From NCBI GenBank assembly GCA_028752905.1, contig JAQNBH010000013.1, forward strand, positions 40,190,905-40,254,904: a stretch of 64,000 bases of DNA, read 5' to 3'. The notes under the pieces are model-generated. The model had not been told where the DNA came from. It saw only the letters and a program-made list of their open reading frames with translations, and ran no database searches. How positions within the stretch are numbered: the stretch's first letter is position 1; the number at the start of each line of letters is the position of its first letter. This DNA is from Cladorhizidae sp. MBARI D1340-BT2 (lineage: Eukaryota; Porifera; Demospongiae; Poecilosclerida; Cladorhizidae). The translations under genes were made by a program, and so were the position numbers. Shown in pieces: positions 35,106 to 46,942 of the stretch.

Positions 35106-36120
35106 ACACAGAAAGAGAGAGGCTGGTCCACCTCACATGGTCACTTGTGTTGCACAGTCAGCAAATATGGTGGCAACTGCTCGTGTTAAAAACGAAGAAG
35201 AAAAAACATGCTAGACTCCTGTGCTGGGGAAGATAGGCTGGCCAACAAGACTAAGAGAGAAAAACAGTAAAAAGATATATAAGTATGTAGCTATTGCACA
35301 CCTCACAGACTGAGCCTAGGTGTGCTTGCCTGCCACTTGCTACAGCCTCTTCCATGCCATACAATAATGGACTTTAGTGGAGTGAGACAGGTGGTGAAGG
35401 ATGCAACTGCCATGCACCCACTTTGCAGAGGAAGAAATTCAGCATCAGCAAACTCATTAGGATGGGTGGCTGGAATGATGCCGAGTTTATCTGGAACAGG
35501 TCTCAAATCCAGGTAAGGATCGCTGGAGGTGGGGCTAGTCCTGAAAATACATGTTTGTGGATTGGATAGTAAAAGGAAAAAAACCTGCGTCCTGGCTCCA
35601 AAATTGCGTCGCGTAGTGCAGTAGCTGAGAACTGGTTGCAAGCATTACTACGCGCTCATCCCAACCATCACCATTATTGTAGCCTAAGCTGTGTGAGGTA
35701 GTTTTGCTTGGCAAGACCCTTTACCAACCTCTACGAGTGTTGGTAAAGGGTCTGCTGAGTGACATATGGTGGCAGAAAGTAATATCTGGAGATGGACACT
35801 GAGCTCGCTGAATCTCTAGCCAATTATTATATATAGCTATAGTGCTGCTCTAAGCTTCTCATGTATACGGATAGATGACAAAGAAATCCTGTCATAATAT
35901 CTCTGGGGGAGTGCAAATTTAGACATAAACTTAGCATAATATTTTGTCCATCCTAGCATCATTTTCGTACTACGCATGCCACGTGACACCTTTATAATCT
36001 TCAAAATGCTGAGTCCAGGACATCGCACCCAGTGCAGTGCAAATAAATATATTAAAAAGATGAGTGGCTCTCGCGGGTTTTTTTTGGTGGTGGTGGGGGG
36101 GGGGTGGGGGGGGTTGCTCT
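35106..36120 (+). other. No supported gene
   Basis: Holds a perfect palindrome (35,714-35,753) and a G-rich run at 36,089-36,112. A small open frame at 35,322-35,516 (+) ends at a donor-like CCAG|GTAAGG but has no recognisable product. Confidence 0.4.
35714..35753. repeat. Perfect 15-bp inverted repeat, 10-base loop
   Basis: AGACCCTTTACCAAC at 35,714-35,728 is answered by GTTGGTAAAGGGTCT at 35,739-35,753. The same motif recurs singly at several other places in the window. Confidence 0.9.
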
Positions 36121-36462
36121 ATGTTCGACCCTTTACCAAAATTTTAGACGAGACTGGTATATACTATAGTGTTGCTATAGTGTTCAAACTGTTTGGATTT
36201 TTTACCCTAGTTTGGATTTTATCAAAAATGTTTGTCATTAGAAAATTATTTGACATTTCATGCCTATCAGACCACGTGCAGCCTATTTCAAAACCACTCT
36301 GTGGTATTAGCTGAGTGTGGTCATTTTGTGGTCACCTGGTCTGTGCAGGAATGTTCATGTGGTCACCTGGTTTGTGCATGTGGTCACTTGGTCTAAGGAA
36401 TATTCCCTGTGTTCACCCAGGTCTGGCAGGAATATGCCTTCTTCTTGTTCTGGTGTGTGCCT

Positions 36463-36810
36463 TTAAACTTGTAGCTCGGTTGAGGTGAGCCAAACCAATG
36501 TCTCATCGTCCAGATCCATCAGTCCACGTTCGCCATGAGGTGGTCTGTAGATCGGGCAGCGGGATGTGATGTGCTCCACAGTCTGTTTCTGGTCACCGCA
36601 GTCGCAGGCAGCATTGGTAGCGAGGCCCCAGGTCTTCATAGAGGCCCCAAAACGTCCAACCCCAGTTCTGAGGCGATTCAGGGTCGTCCACTGCCTCCGG
36701 GGAAGGTTTAGGCCAGGGACCTCAAGGGGATCTTCACTGAAACGGTGTAATATGGATGGTTCTTTTCCAGCAGAGCCAGAACCCTTTAATCTATGTGTAT
36801 GCTCATGCAT
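36463..36810 (-). pseudogene. LINE C-terminal fragment (second type)
   Basis: The minus-strand frame of about 115 codons has LPRRQWTTLNRLRTGVGRFG, then ACDCGDQKQTVEHITSRCP. This is the C-terminal arginine-rich and Cys-Cys-His-Cys block found after the RT thumb in RTE/jockey-type LINE proteins. Nothing upstream is preserved. Confidence 0.65.
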
Positions 36811-36890
36811 GAGCTATCTGGTTGGGTATTTAAAGCCTGATTTGTGCAAGAGTTAGAATCGTTCACAGTGAGTGTCAGAGAGAGTTAGCT

Positions 36891-38884
36891 ATGGCATCTT
36901 CAGAACCCAGTACTTCAAGGTTACCAGAAGAAGATTCTTCAGATATGGATTCTGACTCTGATAATGAGGTTCTACAAATTGACATTGGCAGTCAAATCTC
37001 TACATCTATCAGGTCTTCTAAGTCTGCAAAAAAGCGATTGTGTGTCTATCGTAGACAGTATGCAAAGACTTTCCCATGGGCCACAACTTCGAGAAAGGGA
37101 TCTTCTTTTGCCCTCTGTATGAAGTGCTCTCGTGATTTATACCTTGGAAGAAGTGGTACTAGAGATCTCAGGAGACATCAGGAAACAAAATTACACAAAT
37201 ACTCAGAAAAATATGGTGTGGGTGTACTGCCTCTACAGTCCTACATTGGACCAATAAGAGAGGAGTCTATAATCAGTGCAGAAGTACTCTTCGCATATTT
37301 CCTTGGAGAGCACCATCTTCCTTTCAATTGGGAGATCATTGTACCAAACTATTCAAGTTGATGATTCTTCTATTGCTAAAGACTTGAAGTGCAGTCATAC
37401 TAAAGCACAGCTGTGTTGAAAGTTATTGCCCAGGATTGTTGGAAAACCATTTCCGCAGCAGTTAGATAGACTATAGAGAGACTAAAATAATACTTCAGCT
37501 TCCAAACTGATGAGACAACAGATATTACCGTTACACAACAAGCTGCTATTATGCTTTGATTCTTCGATAACACCCAAAGACAGGTGAGATGGCGTCTTCT
37601 TTGCCCTAGAGAGTGTAGAGAGGGCAACTGCAGAGCTGCTATTTAACAGCATTTTCAAGAATCCACTATCCTCCTTTATGATAATCTTGTCGGATTAGGT
37701 ACAGATGGGGCCAATGTATTGTTGGGAGCACGAAATTCAGTGATGTCACGGTTACAATGTAAGCAGCCAGCTTTAGTTTTCATTGTCATTGTCACATAGC
37801 AGCACTAATAGCAAATGAGGCCTGCAAAGTCTTGCCTGATCAATTGGAAGATCTAACAACTGATGTATGTTATTATTTCCAGAAGCGCCCAAGGAGGCTG
37901 CGACAGTTTGAAGACAGAGTTTTGTGGAATGCAAGCCACACAAGTTGTTAAAAGAATGCCAAACACAATGGCTCAGCCTTGAAGCTTGTGTAAATCGTCT
38001 TATTGAGCAATATAAAGCCTTACTCTCATACTTTCAAAGTACTGAGGATAAGCAGGCAGTAGTGAGAAGAGAAAAAATTGTACTTGAAAAGCCTCTGACC
38101 AAAGCTCACTTGCTCTTTCTATCTTCTGCATTACCAATTGTTAATAATTTCAACAGGTACATGCAGCAGCAATCTCCAATTCTTCATGTTCTCTACAAGA
38201 GCTCGATGGCTTAATATGAAAATTTCTGTTGCTGTTCTGAATTCTGAGTACGTGTGTGCTGCTGAACATGTTACACAAGTGTGTATTGATAATTCAGACG
38301 AGTATCTCCCTTTACACCAAGTTTTCATAGGTCACAACACACTATCATACCTTGAAGAAGAGGATGGATTATCATCTGAAGATGTGAGAAAATTTAGGGA
38401 GACTATCCAAGCTTGGTGGATTGCTGCAGCCAAGGGAGCTGTCAAACGATTACCTATGAGTCACAAGTTACTCTCCAATCTTAAATGGCTTCAACCAGGC
38501 TTACAATACAGTATGGCTGGTCAGGTGCTTGCTGCAGCAGAGTGTGTTCCTCAGGTAGTTCAAGTTGGTGACAAACCGAGCCTTCAAGAGGAATTAATGG
38601 ATTTCTGCACGTTGCCATTACTTCCTAAAGTCACGGCCATCACAGAGGTGGGTAAGTATTGGCATGCAATCAGCCAAATCAAAGACTGCTTGGAAACTAA
38701 GTATCGCTACTCCACATTGGCAAAACTAGCAAAAGCCATTCTAGTTATACCCTATGGCAATGCTGATACCGAACGTTTATTCAGCCACATTGGTCTCAAC
38801 AAAACGAAGCACAGAAACAGTATGAATTTCTACATTAAATTCACTTTTAACAGTGCAATTCAATGTTCCTCAAAAATGCTATGA
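36891..38884 (+). pseudogene. hAT superfamily transposase, broken (ZBED/SCAND3-like)
   Basis: The first frame (36,891-37,361) has an acidic N-terminus and a BED-like zinc finger (CMKC ... HQETKLH). After stops, a tract near 37,500-37,750 reads TDETTDI and then GTDGANVLLG, matching the first two acidic blocks of hAT transposases. The frames at 37,924-38,214 and 38,138-38,884 follow, ending in the hAT dimerisation region (AILVIPYGNADTERLFSHIG). At least four frame changes or stops separate these, so the copy is dead. The family moves DNA by cut and paste and makes 8-bp target duplications. The motif ACCCTTTACCAA flanks it at 36,128 and, inverted, at 40,291, but I could not find a matching target duplication. 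Confidence 0.8.
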
Positions 38885-38889
38885 ATTTA

Positions 38890-39430
38890 AACCGAACACT
38901 GAACAATTAAAGACATGTGTAAATGCTATGAACACACTTTAGTATGTTATTTCTCATGAAATTGTTGTTTGGATTTTGTTTGGATTTTTTGTTGCCAAAT
39001 TTTTTGGATAACACACAGGTGAGTAATTTGGAAATTACCAAAAATATTATTGCAACACTGTACCAGTGAGACAGCCAAACTGCATTATGAAGACATCAGA
39101 GAGAGTCTGCCTATGTGAGGAACATGGAAGGCAGCAGGAATATGAATAGCCATACAAACAAATGTATTGCTACCTGATCAGGATCTGGTGGTGTTATTAC
39201 ATGCATGCTAGTAAACTGCAGGCTGGCAAGCTACAATAATAGAGCATACCCTCAAATAGCACACGCAGTTTTATAATTGGTAAAGGATATCAATACAGTA
39301 AACATGACTCAATATCGAGTCTAGCTGAGCCAGGTCAGCAAGCAGCTGCTATAAAGTAGTCACATTACTGACCAGTTGGTTTCCTCTGAAGCTTACTCTT
39401 GTGACAATATTTAACACGACAAAGACCTTC
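38890..39430 (+). other. Non-coding DNA after hAT remnant
   Basis: Contains repeated GTTTGGATTTT motifs at about 38,970-39,000, which also occur at about 36,190-36,230 before the transposase. No gene is seen. Confidence 0.45.
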
Positions 39431-39439
39431 AACAAAACA

Positions 39440-40070
39440 TGGTAGCAACATATGATACATGTGTCTATGTTATATATGAATACATGGCACGTGTGCATAC
39501 TTTAGTAATAAACATGGCAGCTGCATGTGTCTATGTTATATATGAATACATAGGCACGTGTGTATGCTTTAGTAATAAACATGGTAGCTACTGATGAAGA
39601 CATCAGAGAGAGTCTGCCTATGTGAGGAACATGGAAGGCAGCTGATCTGGAAGGAATATGAATAGCCATACAAACAAAATTTATATGTTATATATGCATG
39701 TGTATACTTTAGTAATACACATGTTATATATGAATACATAGGCACGTGTGTATACTTTAGAAATGTAATAAACATGGCAGCTACTTATTCTATGTTATAT
39801 ATGAATACATAGGCATGTGTGTATACTTTAGTAATAAACATGGTAGCTACTTATGATGCATGTGTCTATGTTATATATGAATACATAGGCACGTGTGTAT
39901 ACTTTAGTAATAAACATGGCAGCTACTTATGATGCATGTGTCTATGTTGAATACATAGGCATGTGTGTATACTTTAGTAATAAACATGGCAACTACTTAT
40001 GATGCATGTGTCTATGTTATATATGAATACATAGGCATGTGTGTATACTTTAGTAATAAACATGATGGCT
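39440..40070 (+). repeat. 66-77-bp tandem repeat, about 7-8 copies
   Basis: Units carry TTTAGTAATAAACATGGCAG and TATATATGAATACATAGGCA. Spacing of TAATAAACATG varies (66, 77, 70 and 74 bases), and the array is interrupted at 39,590-39,690 by a segment also seen at 39,090-39,160. Confidence 0.85.
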
Positions 40071-41285
40071 TAGTTTTTTCATAGATGTCATTATTAGCAA
40101 TATTTATTCCAATACCAAATACCATGTTCTCATATATATATATATATATATTTATTTAAAATTATATCATTCTTTGTCTTCTACTTTCCTCCTACCTAAC
40201 TTTATAAGATTTCCATTGGTCTATCAGAAGACTCCAAACTGTCCTCAGTTGCGAACAATAACCCTAATCTGTTCTCTACCGAGCCAAACAGTTGGTAAAG
40301 GGTCGTCACAACTATCCTGTTGCATGACGTGAACTGAAGCAGGAAAATGAGTTCCATGAAGTGATCAGTGTTTCCCTCATTGGATCTGGTGGATCTGGCG
40401 GATGACTTCAACAAAACCAGAGCTTATAATTAGTTGTTTGCTTATTCTTGTGACAATTAATATAACTGAGTTGTGTCACATACAGCTGCACCTTTTCTTA
40501 CCAAGAAGTGATCGTCCTCAGACATTACCGCCAACAAAACCAGTTAATTGGTTATAATGCACATACCTTGTGTGTATTATATTATTATATGATATAAAAG
40601 CACATGCATCTACTTGAGTATTATAATAAACATGTAAATAATATCATGTTCTGGTATTATGCTGACCGACTTCTTGTGGGTGGACTATAAAATACAAATA
40701 ATAACATGACAATTAAGAAATGAATATGATTGGTCAACAAAAATGAAACAAGAATCAATGCTGACAACAAACATTTACATGACCCTTTACCTAATGAACC
40801 TTTACCAATAATTCTGGTTTAAAATCTGTATTCTATTTGGAGTGCATTATATGTCCTGTAAATGTTTGTTATCTGCACTGGTAAAAAAATACTTGATGAG
40901 TTATGGTGTTTGAGGGGTACTAATACATCATGGATGGCAACCCCCCAACCGCAGTGATGACAAATATGGGGCCTACACAGTGCTAACGTAGGCCTGTGGC
41001 CACTTGAACAGTCTCATCATCCATATATAAACCAAGTGATGTCATAGACAGAGCATACAGCCAGGCCCTAGACTCTTCTTGATGCAAGCAGTAGACTTAA
41101 TTAATATCATGCTGTACCGAATCCATCAAGGCAATGTATGAGGCCTTGACACGAAGGGTATCCCGGTCTTCTGATGGAAGGAAGCTGGTGCTTTAGGGTG
41201 CGACTCAGAATGATCCTGATGCAATGAGGTAAGTCTACACTCTAAATCAGGGTAAAGGCAATCATGGAATCTAGCAGGCATAATC
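40071..41285 (+). other. No supported gene
   Basis: Includes a (TA)n tract at 40,130-40,150 and copies of the ACCCTTTACC motif at 40,291, 40,782 and 40,798. The stretch 41,126-41,285 continues the RT pseudogene past the point where the left copy meets the gap, without an open frame. Confidence 0.45.
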
Positions 41286-41289
41286 CGGT

Positions 41290-42345
41290 ATGAGGTCGAA
41301 TGTGCTACTTGCAGAAGCCAGAAAGGCAGATGGTGCAAGCATAGCAGCACTTCTAATTCCTAAACCACCATCTTGACTGGCATAGAAGCCTGTGTCTAGG
41401 TGAGTGAGTTAGTAGCAAGCTGAATATGGTGAACATAGGTCATCGAACTCTGTGAGTTTAGATGAAGCAAAACATGGTGCAGTATGTAACAAGTATAACA
41501 ACTTAGACATGGCAAAAGCATGTAGGAGCAAGCAAAGTGCATCATGTGCCTGTAGGTGACAAGGTCTATTTCGCATCACCTCCAATCACTTTGTTTTAGC
41601 AGCAATGGCATCTTCAACTCCTTTGCTATCCCCTATATATAGGAGAGCCTAGGAGGGGGGCATCTTCAAGGTTAAGCTCCGGCATTGCACATAGTAAGTC
41701 ATCAATAAGACAAGGGTCATGGCTAATGAGTTCACATTTTCTTCGGTAAAGCTGCAGACCAACCTCGCAAACCATTGATTCTAAGGTCATAAAATCATTG
41801 ATGACATCTTCTACTGTAAGAGCTGTTAGGCAGCTGTTGTCCAAGCAAAACACTTTCAGCTCAGGTTTGAGATGGCTCATTGACTTTTGGATAGTGAGAC
41901 AGAAAAGGAGTGGGCCTAGAGGGTCACCTTGGTGGACACCCTCATAGGAATGAATAATTTTATCCTCATCAAAAAAAGGGAGGAGGGAGAGCTATAGGCA
42001 GAATATACCAGAGGCAGGAGAGCAGGAGCTAACTCTTCCATGGCTGTGAACATTTTGTCACAACGGATCGAGCATTACAGAAGTCCAACTTTAACAAAGC
42101 TTGGCCTGGCTTTAAGGAATGCATGTACATACAGGAAGCATTAACAATAGCTTCTGCTCCACCCTTAGTGCCAACACCAAGTTGAAAAGTTAGTAGCTCA
42201 CTCATGGACACCTTCACGTGAAGGCCAGCACACTTGGCAGCTAACCACCTAAGAGTACACTCCACTGCAATAGGCCCCACCCCACCACACTTTTTATTCA
42301 ACACTATCAAAGAGGCCCCCCCCCCCCAAAAGTGACACACACACT
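41290..42345 (-). pseudogene. Non-LTR-like reverse transcriptase, right copy, dead
   Basis: Reverse counterpart of 17,656-18,732. It shares the altered motif C (VFCLDNSCLTAL), the motif A tract KLDFCNA and the same frame changes. Motif B reads GVHQGDPLGPLLFC here. It lacks one codon relative to the left copy (SELLTFQLG against SELLTPFQLG). Shared lesions show that it was inactive before the arms separated. Confidence 0.8.
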
Positions 42346-42767
42346 AGGAAGAGCTTTACCTGGATGAACAAGGTTAAAAAAGGCTGTAAGAACTGTTAGC
42401 AAAACAAGACCACCACTCCCAGCAGAATCACTAATCAAGTCCTTAAGATGTTGTGGACAAAGCCCATCTGGCTCCTGCTGATCGACTTGGAAATCAGAGA
42501 ATCGCTTTGGTCTCTGAAATAACTATGCAACCCTCTGGATCCAAAGTGGGGGGTTTATTATTATTATTGTTGTTGTTATTATTATTGTTATTATTTTGCT
42601 ATACACTATCAACATTTGGTAATCATGTGAAAACATTGATAAAGATCAGCTGAGTATTTTTTAAAGAATGCAGTTCCATGTCCAGGTATATAAGTGATTT
42701 TTATTATTTTAAATATGATAGACATTACATAATATATATATGTCAATTATTTTTTAATGGGAAAGTG

Positions 42768-43575
42768 TCAGATGCCTGTGCTGCCCAGTACAGACGTGCA
42801 GTTCTCCCGCTGGACCGCCACAGATAGTCTCTGGAGCAGGTACTCTGTCGATTTGGGCTCGCCCGACTCTGTTTTAATGCGGTATCCGAGCTCCTTCAAA
42901 AAGGACAGTGACTTCGGGCCAATTGCCCCCAAGGTCTCAATGGCTATGGGCGAGAACACGTGGCCTGGTGGAAGCTCCCGATACTTATCGCTTTTCCGTT
43001 CCTCTGCTGCTTCAGCGACCCTCCCTGGCTCTTGGGTGGCATGTGCTCTGTATGACAAAGCAAATGTATCTGGGCAGGTGGCATCCCAAGTCAGCAAACA
43101 GCCAGACTTCCATGGGGCCAGTGTCACACCATCCGGTCTCTTGCCATCTGATCTCAAAAGGCCCAAAGGCTCTAGCCTGGAGGGAAGATGAGCAGCCGCC
43201 AAACCTCGTTTGATGATGTCGTTCACTGGCGCATGCCGTTGATGTCTTCCCACACTCCGCCTACAGCTGAGGGCATGCCTACCTAGGGCATCAACAGCAG
43301 TCCCATAAAGGTGGCAGGAGTGGGGCCCACAGACTGCTGTTCCCAAGCGCAGACCCACAGCAACCCTCACAGTGTTGTCGTCCATCCGCAGGCCTAGAGC
43401 TGTCAAAGGCAATGCCCTCAGCCAGGCACCCGACTCCTTGGTGGACACTGAGAGAAGACGGGCACGCTCCTCATCATTTTCTGCACCCTGTAGCAGCCGT
43501 TCAGCAGCAGAAGCAGCCCGCAAACCGTCCCACCACTTCTGCTTGCAAGCAGCAGCACCCTCAGGAGGCTGGTGA
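42768..43575 (-). pseudogene. Retroelement C-terminal nuclease domain, longest copy
   Basis: This minus-strand frame (251 residues from 43,523; the tract starts near 43,575) is the end of an RT-nuclease protein. It has a Cys/His cluster (C65, C70, H83, C87, H94, H97), then RPDG at 129-132 and LTWDAT with D147. That spacing matches the R/KPD-x12-15-D motif of restriction-like endonucleases in RLE-bearing retrotransposons, which nick the target to prime reverse transcription. It ends LGSTGI and TGA. No RT is joined to it: on this strand the nearest RT lies downstream (42,345-41,290), so these are parts of different insertions. It is a 5'-truncated copy. Confidence 0.75.
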
Positions 43576-43664
43576 TCATGTTATTATAAATAATAATATT
43601 ACTATAAATATATATTATACATATATATAGATATTGCCCTATATATATAACTACCAATAAAGAA

Positions 43665-44135
43665 CTAGCTAGCTAATTTAAGTAAGAAATAGTCATCACT
43701 AGTATACTGACTAGTGCCTAACAATGCTGCAGTGTTCCCACGCTGGATCGTAATGGAAATTCTCTGGAGGAGAAAATGATGGGAACGTGGTTCGTCGCAC
43801 TTTGCTTTGAGACGGCCACCTAACTCCCGAAGGAACAAAGATGCCTCCCCTCCAAACACTCCAGTGGTCTCTATCCCTTGGGACAAAGAAGTGCGTAGCA
43901 ACAATGTTTCCGTATTTTTCCTTCTTCAGGGACTCGGCTCTGTTTGCCACTGCCCCAGGACCTTCATGTAATAAGTTGGCATAGGATGGAGCAAAGTTGT
44001 CCACACATGTAGCATCCCACACAAGGATACGGCCATTCTTCCAGGGGACAATGGAAGCTCCATCAGGACGCTTGCCTTCCGAGCGAGAAATGCCTGAAGG
44101 CTCCAGGTGAGAGGGAATATTTATGGAAGCTAGTG
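43665..44135 (-). pseudogene. Second, diverged nuclease-domain fragment, frameshifted
   Basis: The tract KRPDGASIVPW...VWDATCVDNFAPSY, then after a frame change GIETTGVFGGEASLFLRELG ... RISITIQRGNTAALLGT. It is the same domain as at 43,523-42,768 but clearly diverged, so it comes from another subfamily. It stops at an (ATT)n-rich break near 44,140. Confidence 0.7.
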
Positions 44136-44139
44136 ATCT

Positions 44140-44190
44140 ATGTTATTATTATTATAATTTTATTATTTTTATTTATTATTATTTTTTAAA

Positions 44191-44245
<55 letters not shown>
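44140..44245 (+). repeat. (ATT)n tract
   Basis: ATT triplets, best at 44,190-44,244, between nuclease-domain fragments 2 and 3. Confidence 0.9.
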
Positions 44246-44247
<2 letters not shown>

Positions 44248-44275
44248 GGTATATATATATATGTATAGGTACAAT

Positions 44276-44520
44276 CTAAATAATGTCCATCAATCCCATC
44301 TGCTGTCCCATTGTCCCCAAAACAGAACTTGCATTTCCCCCTCTGAATTGCGACAGAGATCCTCTGTAGCAGGTACTGAAATGAGTCTCTATCTTCAGTG
44401 GCTGTCTTGAGGCGACGTCCAAGTTCTCATATAAAAACCTTTGTTTTGGGGCCAAAAACACCACAGGTCTCCACTGCCACTGGCATGAACAGGTAGGATG
44501 AGTCTAGGTTGCAGTACTTT
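44276..44520 (-). pseudogene. Third nuclease-domain fragment
   Basis: Minus strand: a VAVETCGVFGPKT-like tract, then a frame change, ending FRGGNASSVLGTMG. This is a third, different subfamily of the same domain, about 80 codons. Three C-terminal ends of this protein family thus lie within 1.8 kb in one orientation, separated by AT-rich triplet tracts. Confidence 0.55.
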
Positions 44521-44696
44521 AACATCTTCATATGATTATTAATTTTATTATTATTATAATTATTATAATTATAATTATATTATATATTATTATTATTATT
44601 ATAATAATAATAATAATAATAATTATCATGTAGCTATCTACTCCACTCATAGAGAATAGTACAAATAGAACTACTGTGATATTTTACCATATCGCG

Positions 44697-44740
44697 TACT
44701 TGTTATTACCTACTTGTTATTACCTACTTGTTATTACCTA
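44697..44740 (+). repeat. 14-bp tandem repeat, three copies
   Basis: TACTTGTTATTACC is repeated three times directly before the fold-back element. Confidence 0.9.
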
Positions 44741-44795
44741 CCCGATATGCGCATGCTCAGTAGAGGTTTGCGCATCCTCAGTCCCATGATAAATA

Positions 44796-44920
44796 CATTA
44801 TTAAATTGATACGGTGAAATATCACTCGTCTGATTGGCCGGTATTTTCACTCGTGCCTGCGGCACTCGTGGAAATACTAGCCACAGACTCGTGATATTTC
44901 CCCGTATCAATGTAATAACG
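44796..44920. mobile_element. Fold-back MITE-like element
   Basis: The outer ends are inverted repeats of about 30 bases (44,796-44,825 and 44,891-44,920), including ATTGATACGG...GAAATATCAC against GTGATATTTC...CGTATCAAT. The inner part is also nearly palindromic (GTATTTTCACTCGTGCC against GGCACTCGTGGAAATAC). It encodes nothing, is about 125 bp and could form one long hairpin. Its family is not known to me. Confidence 0.7.
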
Positions 44921-44924
44921 TATA

Positions 44925-46815
44925 TTTATTATTATTGGTGGAAAAATAAAAATAAAGTGGGAGATAGAATGGGGAGGACAGATAGTGGAGGGTGGAAGGA
45001 AAGAAGGCTCGAGTGCTTCCATATTGGTGGCAAATTATAGTGCAATTGCAATTTTTTTACTGCAATAAAAAGTGTAATTACATTCTGATTGGCTAATAGC
45101 TAACTGTGAAATATCATACTAATAACCACAAAACTCCATGGCATTTTTCTACAGGAAGTGATTTAGGTAGTGGCATTATTAGCGTAGAGTTTCTTTGATT
45201 TCCTGCAAGTTTCTTGCTGCTTATTTGCAGATTCTGAAGAAGCTCTTTTTAGGCTTTTTGTGATTCTTGGCAGCCATTTTGTTTAGGGTATACCCCTACA
45301 TGCATCATTTACAACAATAGCACATGAATAACCCAACATGGCAGCATTTTCAACACCTGACCAAAAGTAGTCAAAATTGAGTGATTTTGTTAATGACTCC
45401 AAAAAACACGAAAATTTCACCAAATTTACCGAAACATGTCAAAATTAAGTGAGTTATTTTCCTATTCCCATGAATCACCAATGAGACCAAAAACAAAAGT
45501 TATGTAGTGCTGTATCCTCCTTGACAGGAAATAGCACAGCCATGGAATAGTAGAGGCTGCAGCAACCTAGGGCAGCAATGAAGAGATGCTGCATGAAGCA
45601 AGAGCATAAGAGAATTTAGAATTCCCTGCATCATGAGATCCTCGATGAGTAGCTAATGATACAGCCACTAAATAGAGGCAGCAAACTAGTGCAGTACTAA
45701 AACAAACCTGCACCAGCAAGAAAAAAAGAACCATTACCATGTTGAAATGGAGACAGCTATTAGATGCCAGTGTCTTCATCATGGCAAACCCAGATAGAGG
45801 GTACCTAAGTCCTGCTTCATGGGGAGCCAAGCAATTAGGGAATGGAGTTTTAGGCCGATGGCAGCTTTGGGGAGATTTTTGCAATCCAGAAGCAGGATCC
45901 TATCAGGCACCTCTGTGGTTGGATCATGCACTTTGGAGTGTAACAGTGATCAATACTTGCATCACTTCTTTGTTTTCTAGGCAGCATGGGGTAAAACTAT
46001 CACTTATGTTTACAATCTGGTGTGGCATCCAGAAGCTATAACACATCCACAATGACTTTCTCCATAACCAAATAAAATTTTCTCGCTTAACAATTTGGCT
46101 AGACATGAAGGTTAAGGCATCTAGCCAAAAGCTCGAGTGATTAAATTTAAGTTATGGATTCATGCCTTCAATACAAAGGATTTGAGACCCCACTATGGAT
46201 GGTCAACGAGAAGTCACCAAATGTTGGCAATTCTGGTAAATATTCATGAAAATAAGGTGAAATCATGACAAATTTACTTTATAAAACTAAACTCTTATAA
46301 TTATACTAAACTTAACATTTACAATCCTTATGCTTAGCAGAAATGAAAAATCACCAAGTACATGTAAGTACATAAAATATGAAGTGCAAGTCACCACTTC
46401 CTTATTTACCATAAGCAGACATCTACACATTGTGATATTTATACTAGACAGTCATTAATCACACATCACATACGAGATCAAAAAAGACATCCCATCACAC
46501 GCTCCATCCACCAACCAATTCTCACATAGACCAATAGTATAGTGCTTGTATTAAAAAGGTAAAGGGTGGCCTAATTTTGTGTTCATTAGTAATTTCCTTT
46601 AATTTTTTTTTGAAGAGCCCAATGTTCATTTTTAAATGTTCCTGTATATATAGTGATATATGACAACCTAATGGAGTGGAGAGGATGGGAGGAGGAATAG
46701 TAGGAGAGTTCTCACCCTCCAAAGGTGGAGGTCAGCATAAAGCATGCTGCCAACTGGTATAAGGGCTCGATTCCCAGAACAATAGATCTCATGTCTCCAT
46801 GCAGAGCAGCCTTCG
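44925..46815 (+). other. No supported gene
   Basis: AT-rich DNA. Small open frames at 45,567-45,884 (-) and 45,739-46,041 (+) overlap each other and have no recognisable domains. A segment at 44,930-44,960 (GGTGGAAAAATAAAAATAAA) resembles 17,365-17,390 in the left arm. Confidence 0.45.
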
Positions 46816-46942
46816 TCAATGGCAGGTCTGAGCCATGCCTCCATGTAGAGCAGCCTTGGGTAATGGCAGGTCTGAGCCACGCCTCCATGCAGAGGAGCCT
46901 TGGTCAATGGCAGGTCTGAGCCACACCTCTTTGTAGAGCTGT
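46815..46942 (+). repeat. About 44-bp tandem repeat, three copies
   Basis: Units start AATGGCAGGTCTGAGCCACG and continue with CCTCCATG(C/T)AGAG. Non-coding. Confidence 0.85.

Noticed and set aside
35303..35641. 112-codon frame on the minus strand
   Set aside because: No recognisable domain, and the opposite strand shows an equally plausible short frame with a better donor site. I could not link either to another exon.
42768..43523. Intact host nuclease gene
   Set aside because: The frame lacks its own start context, matches only the C-terminus of a retroelement protein, and has several diverged copies nearby.
45567..46041. Two overlapping frames of about 100 codons on opposite strands
   Set aside because: No domains, overlapping each other, in AT-rich DNA with no splice context.
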